Assembly (NCBI GenBank): GCA_036362985.1
Contig: JAYGXS010000006.1
Span: 13,693,249 to 13,757,248, forward strand
Reading direction: 5' to 3'
DNA: 64,000 nt
Source: Ligula intestinalis
Taxonomy: Eukaryota > Platyhelminthes > Cestoda > Diphyllobothriidea > Diphyllobothriidae
The notes under the pieces were generated by a model. It ran no database searches. It had not been told where the DNA came from and was given only the letters and a program-made list of their open reading frames with translations. A program made the position numbers and the translations under genes. This document shows positions 39,779-54,700 of this stretch, piece after piece. Position 1 is the stretch's first letter. Each line of letters opens with the position of its first letter.

Positions 39779-42700
39779 GTCTGTAAATATTTTTGAAGAT
39801 TGTTCTTACTATGCTTTTTTTTGAAAATTTCCATGCGATAAAATCTTGGGCTGGCACTATAGATGCTTCATTTTAGTAAAATGGCTAAAGGGATAATTTA
39901 TTACAAAAAGTGATAAAGGATATAGGTAAAAAGTACAAGGAATAGGTCGGTCTTTAGTCTTTCATAAAAATTGGGTCGGCGAATAACCTCAGACTTCCAA
40001 GTCCTTTAAATTATAGCAAATGTATAGGGGCTGTGCTACCTAACCGATGCGTTGTGATTTTCAAACTAAAACCCATTATATTTTTGAACTGTATTTGGTT
40101 TAAGTTTAGATGAAATTAAAAGTGGACTTTTATTTGCTCACTTTATAAAATTCAAGGGCAAGTTTCCATACCGTTAAATCATTTGATTGGTTATAGGCTA
40201 GGCTTGAAATATAAAGGTTCGAAACACAACCGAAAGGCTAAATAGAATCATTTATACCTCTCTGTTTCTGTTCCGAAAATAAACCTTCAGTTATTGCTAA
40301 CCACAATCTTGGACCTCATCTAAGTCCAATATTTGTTTAGGCGTACGGAATTGTGTGGAAGGCAATTTCAAGGAAGACAAATGAAGTTGTTGCTCTGAAA
40401 AAGATTTTCGACGCTTTCCGAAACAAAACTGATGCGCAGGTATGTGAGCATCCCATGTTTTCATCCTCCTAAAGCGAACTTTTAGAGAAATCGCATTCCT
40501 GAGGAAATTTGGGGCCCACCCAAATATCATAAAACTGCACAGTATTTTCAAGGCTTTCAATGAAAAGGATATTTATCTTGTCTTTGAGTTTATGGGTACG
40601 ATAACATCATATTGATAAAGTTTTTTTTAAAGAAACGGATCTGCACAACGTGATCAAGAGAGGCAATATACTCCGTTCAATTCACAAACAGTATATAACC
40701 TATCAGTTGCTTAAAGCGTTGCTTTATCTACATTCTGCGAATGTTATTCATCGTGATCTTAAGGTAACCACTTTTTAAATTATTAAAACTGCAATTTTGA
40801 CAAATATTGTAACCCTCTTTAACCATAATAAATGCTTGATATTCTATAATACTTTACACAACATGATCGTAGCATGAGATGTTTTAACGTCAACTTTACA
40901 ATTCAAAGTGTATTTTACCTCGTTCGCTGGTTTCTGGGTATATCTCAGTTTCAAATATCTTAGCGCATGTAAAATTCAGTGATTTTTTTAACTCTAACTT
41001 TTTCCTAGGAAAAATGGTCTGGATTAATATTGCTTACGATACAGATTTTTGCTTTTTATTTCGTCCCGCTTACCAAAATAGGTTTTTCTAAAGGAACAAA
41101 AACAATCCTTGCGTAATACGGCGCCAAAAAGTTATCTGAAATTTATAACTCATAATTGTTACTATATTCACCCTTTGTTGCGCTTGTGACAATCCCTTGT
41201 TTTACCTTTAGATAGCACACATCCCAAAAGTGCTGGATTACTGTTAAATAGGTGAAGCATTTTATCATCACCTCTGCATTTAAATTCATGAACGTAAGAC
41301 CGAGTAATGTGTATGGGCAGACGATGCGTAGTTGGTCTGGCCGAACTAGACAATGTGTTTTCTATTTAGCCTACTTACAAGGCCTACGACTAAGGATTTT
41401 GGGAGACTATTGCTTTTGGGTAAAAGAGAAACAAACATAGGGCTTGGATCCAACACGTCAGCCAGACAGTAAGGGGTATTTTTTCATGCAGGCTGTCTAT
41501 AATTCTGATTATTGGCCTGTTTAAATATTCTCACAAAAAGAAATGTTTGGTGGTTAACTGCGTTTCTTATGCTGTTGTGAGCTGCGGTCAAGGTGTTTAC
41601 GCCTAATGAAAATGGGTCGCACTGTTGATTGAAGACTACGCCAGATATTCTCTTACAAACACGGTCCATGCTCATTTTCTAACACTTTAAAAGTTCTACA
41701 ACATGCAGGAACATTTTGATTAAGGCAACACATGAAAAAAATTAAAATTTAATGGTCCTGTTAGTTTATTGGTATCAGTTCCGCCCTCCAACATGATGTT
41801 AGCCACATTTACGCATCTAGCTTAGGAAGATATTAGTTACATTAGCTATGATTGACCATGAAAACCTACTAAAGCGAAAAAGGCCGTCTATAAGCTAATA
41901 CTGAGTAACTAACATTAACAGTGTTTTCTTTTCAACGCTGGGCTAGTTTAAAAGTCTCCCGGGATAGAAGTTATTAATTTTCTGGAAGGCTAGATAATGG
42001 GCTTTTGACTACAGTATTATCTTATTGGGTAACTCAGCCGCGCAATTTGGGCGAAAAGAGAATGAACTAGACTCTGCATCTACTTTTATCACCATGATAA
42101 CTCTCAGATAATCTGGGCTCCCACCATGTGCTAAATGTTCTTGCTCAAAGATTATTGTCTGTCGACATGACTGAATTCCCCAGGTGAAGTCTCTAATGGA
42201 ACGATGTTTTAGTGGGGCATAATGATAATAATTTGATCGGTGAAAAAATTGTTGATGACATCTGGTTCCTGTAGATTGATGGCCCACCAAGCAAAAAAGG
42301 TAATTGACCGGGATCTTACTTCTGATCAGCCTCTCTACTTGAGTAAAATTTTAAGCAGTGCCCAATCCCTCTTGCTCGTTTGAGTCAGTTTTTATGAAAA
42401 TGCAAAGTCCAGTCAATTTTAAATTCGGATCCCCTACTTTTTCCCCAACCTGTATAAAAAGCATAATGGCCTTCCTAGGCAGCATTAAGCATTGTCCACT
42501 TTGACGGCTGAACCAGGTATCCGTCAGAAAATATAAATTTGACATTATTTGATTGACGACAGACATTAAATGTCTCCAGACTATATAGGTTTCTATTGCG
42601 TATAATATCCACAGTCTACCCTGAAGGGTTCGAAAAATCATTATCTGATTTCTTAAAAATAGTTTGGACATAATTAGTTATTGTTTTCACGCCCATACCC

Positions 42701-45700
42701 TATAAAACTTATAAAGCCTATAAATCAACCTGCAGTGATCAGAATGTGTCCTTAATGGAATTGTAGTACAAACTAGGGCGTAGACTGTTTAGCCCGTAGA
42801 AAGTAATATATCTGAGATGAAAAGTTTTTGAATATTCGAAGACTTACAAAAGTCTAGAGAGAGGTTGGCCTTCGGTCATAATAAATGATAGCGAGTATGC
42901 TACAAACGTGAACAGCTGGGAGTGAGACGATGAGAAAAGCCAAGATGGTCAGACCGGTTTTATTCGACGACGATCTTTTTTTCTCCCAATGGATGGTTTC
43001 GCTAAAATAAGAGGGAATTTACATGCAGTTCTACGAAAGCATTTTCTGTCATTACACAGACCTACTTGGACAAAACAATGTGTTTAGCTATAATTTACTA
43101 GCTGGTATACTCTATGTAATTAGGGTAGGTTAAATGGTACCGTAGACTGTTGCAACTCGGTGGCCCAGACAATGTGAAAATAAAATTTAATAATGGAATT
43201 CAAGTTGCGACTTATATTAACTTTTCTTGAGATCACGTGTTTAATATTGCTTTGTCCTACGGATTAAAAATCCAGATTTTTTTAAACTAAAATGTTTGTG
43301 GAAAGGAAACCTACAGCAGTTTTACTGACTACATTAATGATGATGGCTTTTCGTGTGGAGCCGAAAGCTCAGAATAAAAGCATCGTTCCAGAGATCGCGT
43401 CTTCCTCTTCTTTATATAAATATGTTTTTTATTAAGTACTTAGTTTTCAGTGTTATGTGACTGGTTCACTATAATAAGGACAAAGTAGTAGACAAATAAT
43501 TCAACCTACGTTTCTTGTGGGCCTGGCGCTTAGGAAAACTGGATGAATTTATTACAGTATTTTGTTGACGGCCATGTTTCTATGTTCAAGGTTCCATGGA
43601 ACTAATAACCTTGATAAATGGCATTTCAGATATGAAAGATATAATTTTATCGATCTTAGAGTAATTTTTAAAATGTTTTTTTCGGCATATAAATAACTTG
43701 CCCTAGTAAGACTGCAGGTCTTGTTGGATAATACTATTTAAATGACCCCTTATTTTAGTGTAACGTATAGAAATTGTTCATTAAGATTTGAATCGGAAAC
43801 ATGAGTTTTGAACGTTAAAAACTCAAATAAGTTATCGCAATCTGCAAATAAGATCATAATACATACTTTTGCAGTTGGTCCCGCACAAAATTGCCGTAGA
43901 AACACGTTCTTATAACAAGACATCTAAGTCTATCAGCAGCATTTCTGCGAACAAGATTTCATCACTTAGCCAGTAAAAAAATTGAGAATGTAAAAAATCA
44001 TAAACTTTCATATCCAAGTAACTGGAATTTGTTATGAGCTTATGTAAAGGTGGAATTTGTCTGAAGGATTTGCAAAAAATACAACTTTACAGTTTTTATT
44101 ATATCAAGCTTTCTCATATGTGGGTTCGGAAAAAATATTTCTGCTAGTAGTATGCTTTCACCCCTCTAGAGTCAATGCCCTCGTTACCGTTTATAGTATA
44201 TAAAAACGTCTGCACCTGTCTAATGGGACTTCTAATAGCAAACCGACACACTAAATTCCTTTCTTATCATGTGTACAGCGTGTCATAAAAATGTACATAA
44301 TTGTAAAATTGGTGTTTATCAAAATTGCATTATAAGAACAATGTAAAAATATTAACATTTATCATTTTATTGGTTTTTTTCCTGAATGCTCTCAAACTGA
44401 CGTCCATTTTGATCATGACACTACTGACAACGCGAAGCAATGGAATCGCACACACCAGGAAACAGTTCCTTTGGTATTCGGGTGCATACATGTTCAATGG
44501 CTTCTCTCAATTCAGCCACGGTTGCACTAGTCAAAATGCAGTGAAAAAACAATAAATGATACTCGTGAATATTTTTACATTTTCAAAATAATGAAGTTAT
44601 AATGAACACCAAGTTATAAATTATTTAAGACGTTTACATTTTTCGGGACACCTTGTATTTGCCTTTACTATAAATCAAAGTTTAGTAATCACAATCCAAG
44701 AACAGATTACAAAAACATGGGATTAGGTAATTATGTACTAGAAACATGAACAGGGCATCTACATAATAATTTAATCAAGTTGCGTGCTCTTTCCTTACTC
44801 AGACCCCGAAAGGTCGAAAATTAAGTGGTTTCTGAGACAAAGCAATGCCCTGGTTTAGAGAAAATACTATAATCTTATTAAGAAAGTCAATGCTATTCTT
44901 CCGAATCAAAGTTAATTTAGTCTAAAAAAGAATCTAATAATACTCCTCTAATGCCGATTGCATTGCCAGCCTTCCAATGTCCTACTGGACTCCGACTGTT
45001 TCGTGAAGCTTTGTGATTTTGGTTTGGCCCGGTCTCTGGCTGGTCGGGATGGGACGGGTCAATCAAACGCTGCGCTGCGGGGCAACGACGAGGGCGCCGG
45101 AGACGTCCCGGCACTCACCGAATATGTTGCAACACGCTGGTATCGCGCGCCAGAAATCCTTCTTGCCTGCAACAATTACACCAAAGGCGTCGATCTCTGG
45201 AGCATGGGCTGCATTCTTGGTGAGATGTTGGCGGGGAAACCGCTCTTCCCGGGGGCTTCCACGCTCAACCAGATCGAACGAATCATGGCAGGGCTACCAA
45301 AACCGACCAAGGAGGGTAAGATAAATTTCTCTTGCAATTTGTTCCTGCAGTCTTATAGACTCATTCAGCTTACTAGAGGAAATCTGCAAAATGAATGGGT
45401 TAGGTTTTTGCAGACTCTTATTCATGATAATTTGCTCACATGGCTTCACTGAGCACCATGTAAATTCCGAGAATATTATGAGGGTTTTACGACTTTTATC
45501 ATGCAAATGGTTAACATAAGTCCAGTGTGAATAGACGGGAGTGACTGTCGAAGTTGTTCTGATCTCAATTTCATTAAAAGTGAAGTTTCAGTTTCACAAT
45601 GTACACCTGAACCAAATAGCGGTCCTCTTGGTAGTGTTTAAACGTCTATTAATTATTTATTTCTTCAACTTTTATAATTATTTAACAAAGTTAACGCAGG

Positions 45701-48700
45701 GAGATCACCGACAATAAGAATATTCCGGGAAAACTACCAACGTTATTGTACATAGTGGAAATGACAAAAATACTCAGTCGATTTTTATCTAGCTTTTAAT
45801 CTGCACAATAAAGCGTGCATGAGATGCTGTTTATACTTTATTCTATCGGGAATAGTCATGAGTTGGTTAGTAGTCAAGAGTTTAAAGGTGCAATACGGCC
45901 AACAGTCACGTTCAGACCATGAGAATGGTTGCATGAAAACAGAATTTTCATCTATATTAAGGTTTAAATGAATTTAAAATGACCGACGAGACGCATTTTG
46001 GACAATACCAGGTCGCAGGTTGCATTCACTGTCGAATTACGCCACTCGATGAGGGAACAATGCGTGTGCTCTTTCAGACAACATTCAAGACGACTCCTTT
46101 GTTGGTTTTTGACATGCACTTCCTCATGTAGACCATTTTAAATGCGGGCATGTCCCACTTAAACGCGTACTTAAAAGTTCTGCCGTAGTCTAGAAACCGG
46201 ATTAAATACAAGTCGATGATTAGGAGTTGGGTAGGACGGATTGATCGCAGGACCATTTTCTACTGTTCCAGAAGTCAAAGACAGGGGAACTTATCCACGC
46301 TCCAGCAAAGTATGTTAAAATTCCATCGTCCTGTATGAACTTCGATGAAGTCCTCTTGGATGACAGGTAGCATCCCTCATGCCGGGAGTTTTCTAAGATA
46401 TGTGGGCTATCGATAGACAACTGGTTCTCTGGCCACACCTGAAAGGCTGGCGCGTGTATGCTCGACACGCAATTATTCGTTAAACATGAGAGACTGTTTG
46501 GTTCGAGACTATTCCTCCCTCCAGGACTGTCCAGTCATCTATGGGCATATTTGATGCCAGCGGATATTTTATTCGATAGGCGTTGTCTTCCGCGCCTCCT
46601 ATCGTCCGGGTCTCAAGCAAATCTCTGCAATGCATATGCAATGCACCTTCAGCTTGAGCTGAGTTTGGGTGCCCTACATATACCGCGTTGTGTGTCTTGC
46701 GATGACTGTTCATTATGTGATTTAACTGACCAACAATTTATGGCTAAGAAAAACAAACGCTAGGCAGATAAATGCAAACCATAGTATAATTGGCATGACT
46801 GAATAATATAGAAACCAGTATCAGCGTAATAAAGGCACGGGATCTAGTTGAATTTCGACCGTAAAACGGATCCTTCTCTGAGTTGATACGAGGTTGCTGC
46901 TAATGATGCTTGACTCCATTCCCGGTGGCGTCTCTTGTCAAAACTTAAGAAGCTTCCTAACTAGACAATTGACTATAAGGCTTTGCTACGTGATACTCCG
47001 TGTAGCTGCAGTGTATGACCAACTTACTCGGCTTGTGAGGCCATACTGTTCCTTCAGGGAATGGCTCGTCCTGTCAGACGTTTGCATAAAGATGGACTTA
47101 ATGTCAAAGACCGCAAAGTTTGTTTGATTTCCCGAGTACACACGACTGATATGAAAATATTCATTCAGATCACTGAAAATGGTCAACTGGCACCTGTTTC
47201 TAAAGCACATTGGCTGTCAATTTAATTTCTCCTTAGTGTCTTCTAGACAAGGACACCAAAATTAGTGAAAATATTTAAACGCAGTAATTGCTGAACAGAT
47301 TTTAGAAGACTACGTCGAGCAGTATAGAAGGTCAGCTTGTTTGGTTTTGGCGCGCCGTTCACCGAGGTTGTTATAACTTGCAAAATGCTCGTCCAGTTTT
47401 CCTATAAAGCTTAACTAACAGTTTTCAAACGCATGCGTATAATGACCAGAATTATGACGAATGAATATCAGAAGACCATAAAAGGGATCAGACTATAAAA
47501 CCCCGAGGAGGAATTTGGCTGACTGATTACGTTTTATACGTCAGCAACATTCATTCCAGGTCCCTTTCCTCTCTCAGTGTTTATTGTGTGGCTCAGCGTC
47601 AACGACAAACTCAAATATTTATAGGGAAAACTCGGTAAAATCGCTTTCTTTGTCAAAATAAAAGGAATAAGATTGGACTCCACAATGCCCATGCCTGAGG
47701 AAAAACTGCAACTTAGATGCAAATGTGGAAGTCATTTTTAGATCTGTACTGTAATTAATAATCCTGATGCTAAAACTTACGAAAAACCGCTTATTTGTGA
47801 AAGGTGCCTTTAATAAAAGCAATTATTTTCAAGAAGATACTGTGTACGACCGAAAACCGTTGTCACTTGCGGGATGTTTGAGAAATAAGCTGGAATTGAG
47901 AAAAATGTAATATGTAGCTTCCCGATCTTCAACATTAATTCCACTACTCTTTGACTTTCAATCAGATCGATTTTTAGTAACCGGAGTTGCATTTGAATAA
48001 CGTTTTTAACCCGATAGTTTGACAATCGCAAATAAACATGAAGATTCTATCCCTTATTCCGAAAATGCAGCACTTAGTGGCTATTCGATTGGTAAAAATA
48101 TCCATAATGCTACCTACACTGCATAACTGATGCGAAACGAAACGTTTGGTTGATGGTTTGCAAAAAAACTGCGAACGTCACATCTGAAAATGGAGTCAAA
48201 ACGTGGTATGTCAAGGTTAAAGTCGGGTTCTATTCTCCACTGAAAAGCAGCGTTACGTGGTTTGTTAATTATCTTTAGATAACCTTGCTTTTTGTTTGCT
48301 TAAATGGTAAACTTGAAGCCGTATGACGAAAGCATGAAACATGGGCGAAAATAACGTCATTTAAATTACAGAACTTGCTGGCAAAAAAACTGATAAAAGA
48401 CCACCTTAGCAGAAAATATCAAAGCCCTTGAAAGTGGAAGCGTAGCAGAAATTAAAGTCCTATGTATTTATTCAGTTTGTTCCTTGACCCGCGGAGAAAG
48501 GTTGAAGACAAAATAATAAAGGTCTTTAAGCGACTTTTTAAGTTTAATTTTAGCGACTTATACCTAATCCTCTCAGTTTTTAAATGCCTTTGGGAAAGTT
48601 AGTGTTTGCTATTCTTGTATAAAACTTAAATGAGGGTTTAGTGAAGAGTTCCTTCGCTGCATGCCATAGGTAAAGGCGAATGCATAATTGGTTATGTGTT

Positions 48701-51700
48701 CAAGCATGAACTGGTCGTTTGAAAGGCGACAAAAATCATCCTTTCCTAGTAAGTAAATGCTTTGCATTTGTTTACTAACTAAAAACTACGTTGCTTACAC
48801 TTTGTGCTGTAGATGGTATACTTTGACACTTTTATGCCCCTTTCAGATATCGAGAGTGTGAAAAGCTCCTACAGTTCGTCGGTTTTGGCAAAGGCATGCA
48901 TCAAGTGAGATTTTGCTTTTGAGATAATTAATTCATTTTTGATACACATTGTTGTCATTCGTTGATGGACCTTCACCGATAGCTTGGATGTTGTCGATTG
49001 TCATTTAATTGGCAGAATGATATTGCCAATAAAATCAATTTCTGGTTTATTAGCCGCAATCAAAGAATCATGAACAAACCCACATTTTGCAACCGCCGAT
49101 GGTCAAAATTGCGATCTTTTGGTTAAAAATCCAACGTCCCAAACCTTCAGTTACCGGCTCGTCAAAATTTCGTTTGCGATCCAATGTATTAACAAGTCTG
49201 ATGTGGCACATAGCGAACGCGTGACGAGCAAACTCCTTATACTGTACTTTAAACACATTCTTGATCCCCATCAGCGGCCGCACAGTGCTTGACATCATAG
49301 GAGGCAGACCATGGTAACATTGTTCATATACCCAATCGCGTTCGACAGGAAAAAAGAGCCGGTGAAGCAATGACTGGGAGCGCTGGACCCGATAAGTCTT
49401 GGGGTCTAACCTCTGTTGCTTCACAATCTGGTTTTGGCAATGACCGGCTGATGACGGCTAATAGGCCAGAAAGGGCCATTCCAGTCTCCTTTAGCTTTGT
49501 CGGTAATGTTGGGCTACCTATGGTATTAGCTGCGGTGGTGGGACTCCAGATTGAGCCCTAAGACGATGAGTGTGTTCCGCTACACGATAGGTTAACGCGT
49601 CCTTTACCATTGTTGACATGCCCTAATGCAACCGGCCGGCTAACGAATAAGTGGCTCAATGATCACGGCCGTTGGACTGACAATCAATAATTCGCGAGTT
49701 CGAGGCAGAGAATTGCAAAACCTGGGGTTAATTTTTCAGCCTGATGACAGCTTATAAGCTGGAAATGGCTATTCGAGTTTTCCATGTTGTTGACAGTAAT
49801 GTAATTCTGCCTACATCGCTAGCCGCGGTGCGACTACTAGCGGAGGTCGAGAGTGAGCTCTAGGATATGAGGATGAGGTTGTCCCCTAATGCGACTGCTG
49901 AGCTACCCTCTACCATTTTAATTTTAATGTCATGAGGCATGCTGATTTTACTTAACGGAAAAAATATTTATATTGTAATCCCTTTGCTTGATTTTCATAC
50001 GCTAAAGCATAATCAATAGTATTTTTCAGAAAACGATAGGTTCACTACGTGCTTAATCATAAATAAACTGTATTTTTCAAAAAATTACTATATTTCGGTT
50101 TGGAAAAATATCGCACTTAGGGTATTTTGGGCCTTTGATTATCGTAACATTTTTATGTAACATTCAACTTTCTTTACCATTCAGTTGTAACTGGTTTGAA
50201 TCAGTATACGATGCACGCAACGAAGTCTCATTTTATGAAGAGAGACAGAATAGAGAAAGCGTTGCCGTGAATATTCAAATAATTATAGCAGCATGCAAAA
50301 CATAAATTTTCTGGTGGGAAAGATCTAAGGCCAACACATCATCCTATGCCAACACCGCAGAGCCAGATGGTCATTACTGACGCAACGAATCAGTGCACAC
50401 TCAAGGCATTTATCGATTTTTTTCTGTTTTTTAAATTTTACGGCAAAACCTTGTGCACACACAAACTGTTTCTGTTACTTTTCTGTGAGCATGCTTCTGA
50501 TGTTGAATCAGAGACGGATTTCGATACATCAGGCGAATAAACATATTGCCTCAGCGATCGAGTCGTTTTATACTTCTCAAATTCTTCCTGGGACTTGCAT
50601 GTTTGCTTGTATTACATCTAACTCTATCGAGCTTGAAATCATTTCGCGTTCAAGCCTCTTTTGGTGTGCTGTACTGTGCCCTGTAGGCCAACACCAACGT
50701 CTACCATTGTAGTTCTACAGTTGCCTGTTGCATACTTACACTCATTGCATATTGTACTGCCTTTGTCAGTAATTTGATTCTGCCTAGATAATTAGCCGCC
50801 TTGCGGTGTTGCTCGAGTGTAAGCTCCAAAGACACTAGGACGGGACGAGTGGGCTCTAAAAATGATTGGTACACGCCTATCTACTACTATATTGTATATA
50901 TTTGTATATGTATGTAGAAGGAAACTACCAGCAAAGATAGGGGACCCTATGAAGGCCTTTTCTGCCTTGTTAGGCGTCATCGGCTAGTGATACCCAACAC
51001 CAGTATGGCCGCCGAAATTGCTGCCACACCGAGATCGGTGTACGCGTCTATGCCACTGTATATGTATACATGTATGTATTTGCACGTATGTGTGTATATA
51101 TGTATTCATTGTATATATTAACAATAAACATACCGGAATAAGTTGTACAGATATTGAAGTTGAAAAAACAACTTACACTTTACAGCATGGGCATGGCTCT
51201 GTGTACTCCATGAGAATAAGCCGAAATCATGTTATATGTTTAGCAGTAGCATCTCAAACCTGTTATCAGTAATGTAAATGGCAGTTTTCCCACCTGAAAG
51301 CTAAACCGGTGCAGACTGTGCATTGACTTCGCAAAATATTTCCTGCCTGTAATTGGTCAAACTCGAATTCTGTCATGCTTATGTTTCAACTATCATGTAA
51401 CGATTTTTTTTATGTCTAAAAATTTAATCTCTTTATAAAATTTAGAAAATCCCGGAGTTTATACGATGCAGCATTTAGTAAGGCCTTGCATTTTCATCCT
51501 GTGTAAGGGCAAGAAGTCATATTTGCCGTGAAATTTAAGTGCTTGAGAAAACTGATATGTAATAAGAGTAACGCCACAGCCCATGATGTGGTCTAATCGA
51601 ATATCATGTAGGAGCCAAAACACTGAAGTGATACTATGCAGGGCCTAATTGAGCTCCCAAAGAAGGCATTCGGTGTAAGCCAAACCATTCATAAATACCG

Positions 51701-54700
51701 AAAACAACTAAATTAACAGCTTGGTTCACTTGTTTGACCCTCAGTTACATAGACTGCTTTCACGCAGTGCAGCGTCCGAATTATCTGTATGCAAATGAAG
51801 AGAATTTGGAACGGGACGTTGAGCCTTATGAAATATTCACTGTCCAGCAAATATAAGAAGACGAATGTGGTTTTCCAACCCTAGAAACAAATTTTACAGG
51901 TGTTTAACTGATCTAGTTGCAGGATGCTTTCGATATTTCCTACAATAATAACATCATAAAATGCAACTGGATTAATTTAAAAATTGGTTTTTATATCTTT
52001 GGTCTTTATGACCGATTTGGTCTTCAAAGTATATAAATACCTATGGCAAGCTGTTTGAGATTCTGCTGGTTGAGCACACGGACCCCAACTTGATGGCGCT
52101 AGGAATATACCATAATTCAATTCTTTTATCGCTATCACTATTATCACTATTTGTTTCAACGTATATTCCTGGATAAACACATCCTATTAGAAGAAGAAGA
52201 GGACTCGATCACTAGGAAAGTGTTTTTATTCACCTAACATTCCGAAATCCGTCGCGGATTCATCATCAGAGACATACTCACAGAACAGCAGCAGAAACAG
52301 TTTGTGTGTGCGCAGGGTTTTGCCATAAAAGTTAAACGTACAGAAAAAAATTGATAAGTGCCTTGAATGTGCGCTGATTTGTTGCGTTAGCAATGACCAT
52401 CTGGTCCTGCGGTGTTGACATACGATGATGTGGCGGCCTGTCTGTTCTTCGAGCGAAAAACTTGTTTTGGCCAAATTTAATCTCAGCGCCGAATATGGAT
52501 TAGTCAAATCGTTGCACTTGCTGATGGATTTGGGTGACAATAATGGAAGCACTCTCTGCTGAAGCAGCTTTGTGCTGTCTTGGTCCATGAACTCACAGCA
52601 TCTGGTCATCTCTTGGTCTCCCTTAGGCTCTTGATGAAGCCGAAATTCACGCAAGATTTGACTATCGAGTAAGCCGAGAATTACTTGAGTCATGGTTCAC
52701 GGGCCCCAATTACTTCCTAGGACTTGCATATTCGGTTATATAAACATCGCATCAGAGTTGCTCCTTCGAAGGGAGCAGCTAGTGCGCCGTTGTGGAAGTT
52801 CTTGACGTCAGACAATTTTGAGTTTTTTTAATGTTCGCACTTCTTTAAGTTTCCCAGTGCTCGGTGTTAAGTACACAAATTAAATAAAAGTCAAGGAGCA
52901 ATCAATGTTTACTTTAGTTGTTTAATCTCTAAATCTGGCTGTGTAAATTACCGTATTGATGTACGAACCATCCTTTGCCTATAAAGGGCTATTTAATTTT
53001 CACGAGAATTTCTACGTGTTTGGATTTCGTTTCATAGAAATGAAACACAGGCACTAGCTAAACGACCCTTCATATTTTATTGTATTTGTTGTTTAGTTGC
53101 ACACGTCTTGAATTTTTGTGCTTCAGTAGTCATATTTTTCTTGATCGCAAATATACAAAGCATTTTATCATAGACTGGCGGTTTTTTTCTTAATCTGTTA
53201 TTGAGAACGAGAAGATGCGATCGCTGGATCAATCCTGGAAATAATACAATATAGTGCCAACGTGTGAACGGAGTTTAGCAAACTCATAGCATTTCCACAA
53301 CAGTCTCTAGAGACTAACAAAATTACCTGATTCGACCCCGCCGTATGGGGTTGTATGAATTTGCTCAATCCCGCCTACGGGTCGGCCTCTCATGCATTAC
53401 CTCAAGGTTCAATCTATAGGGCAATTAGCTTCTTGTTCTGGCGATCGCATCTTCTCCGATTAACTCTCCTAAATTTCGCTTTTTCACTTCCATTATCCTT
53501 AATTCACTAACACTTGCCGAATAATATTTACTTTAACGTATTAAGTACAGTATACTGTTCTGTGAATGCTGAAAAGATCCTACCCTCAAAAAATCTCATC
53601 TTGGATATGTAGAGTCTAAGTTGATCTAATAGAATTATTCAATGTTTTGGTGACAAATATTGTCAATGAGTATGAGTGCATTTGCAGAGAATTTCGGAGA
53701 AATACTGCAGTTCATGCAACTCCCCATTACAGAATAATCGTTTGTAAAATATTCATTGGAATGATATAAATGGTTCCAGCACATTTTTTCCTATCTAATG
53801 TTTGAAAAGGGGATACTGGAGTTATGAAGTAAACTGGTAAAACAACCACGAAAATTGTAGCGTTAGTCAACTGACACCAACGGGCATGTATTGAAGTAAC
53901 AAGCTTCTGATAGTTTAAGTTGACCTACACCCTTAAACCCTAGGCAGTCCCTTTTTGACTAATTATATTTTAGACCCAAAATGTATTACAAGATAATAAA
54001 AACCGGAAGAAAACCACATTGATAATTTTCACTTGGTATCTATATCTGAAGATGGCATAGAACGCAAAATTTCATGGAACCACTAAATTTCGCGAATGCA
54101 CTTCGGCTGCGGCCTCTCGCTGCATAACATTAATGACGTATAAGCGAATAAAAAAATTAAATTTGTACAGATAAATTGATGCAACCAGCAAGGTCACAGA
54201 AAATGGTCACGAAGGCTAATCAGTAGGTAAGCAAATTAAAACACCGTGGGATGCAAAAGTAGTAAAACAACTTTTAAGGCCAAGAGGTTGGCAGGGAAGC
54301 ATGTAAATCAGGATGATTCGCAGGCAAAGTTAAGGTCACCCCGAACTCCAACTGTTTACATATGTCAGGTGTTTTAACCAACTTATATCGAATGCCTCCA
54401 GTTAGCGCAAGGTACGAGTTGTTTCTGTCAGAATAAGAGCATGGATCTTTCTGGTTGCATCAATTGATCTGTACAAATTCAATTTTTTTATTCGCTTATA
54501 CGTCACTGATGTTTTGCAACGAGAGACCGCAGCTGAATAACACTTGCGAAATTTAGTGGTTACATTAAATTATGCTGTCTATGCAACCTTCAAATTGTCA
54601 TCAAGGAAAATATGCTTTAAATGTTATGATTGTATTTTGGATAAACGTCACTGTAAAGCCATTACTTAACGTCATTTTGTCATTTCTAGTTGCCTTATCC

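Noticed and set aside
46440..47130. BEL/Pao retrotransposon fragment in MAPK15 intron 5
   Set aside because: Only one short stretch is vaguely reminiscent of pol and no catalytic motif is present; kept as an unassigned possible relic.
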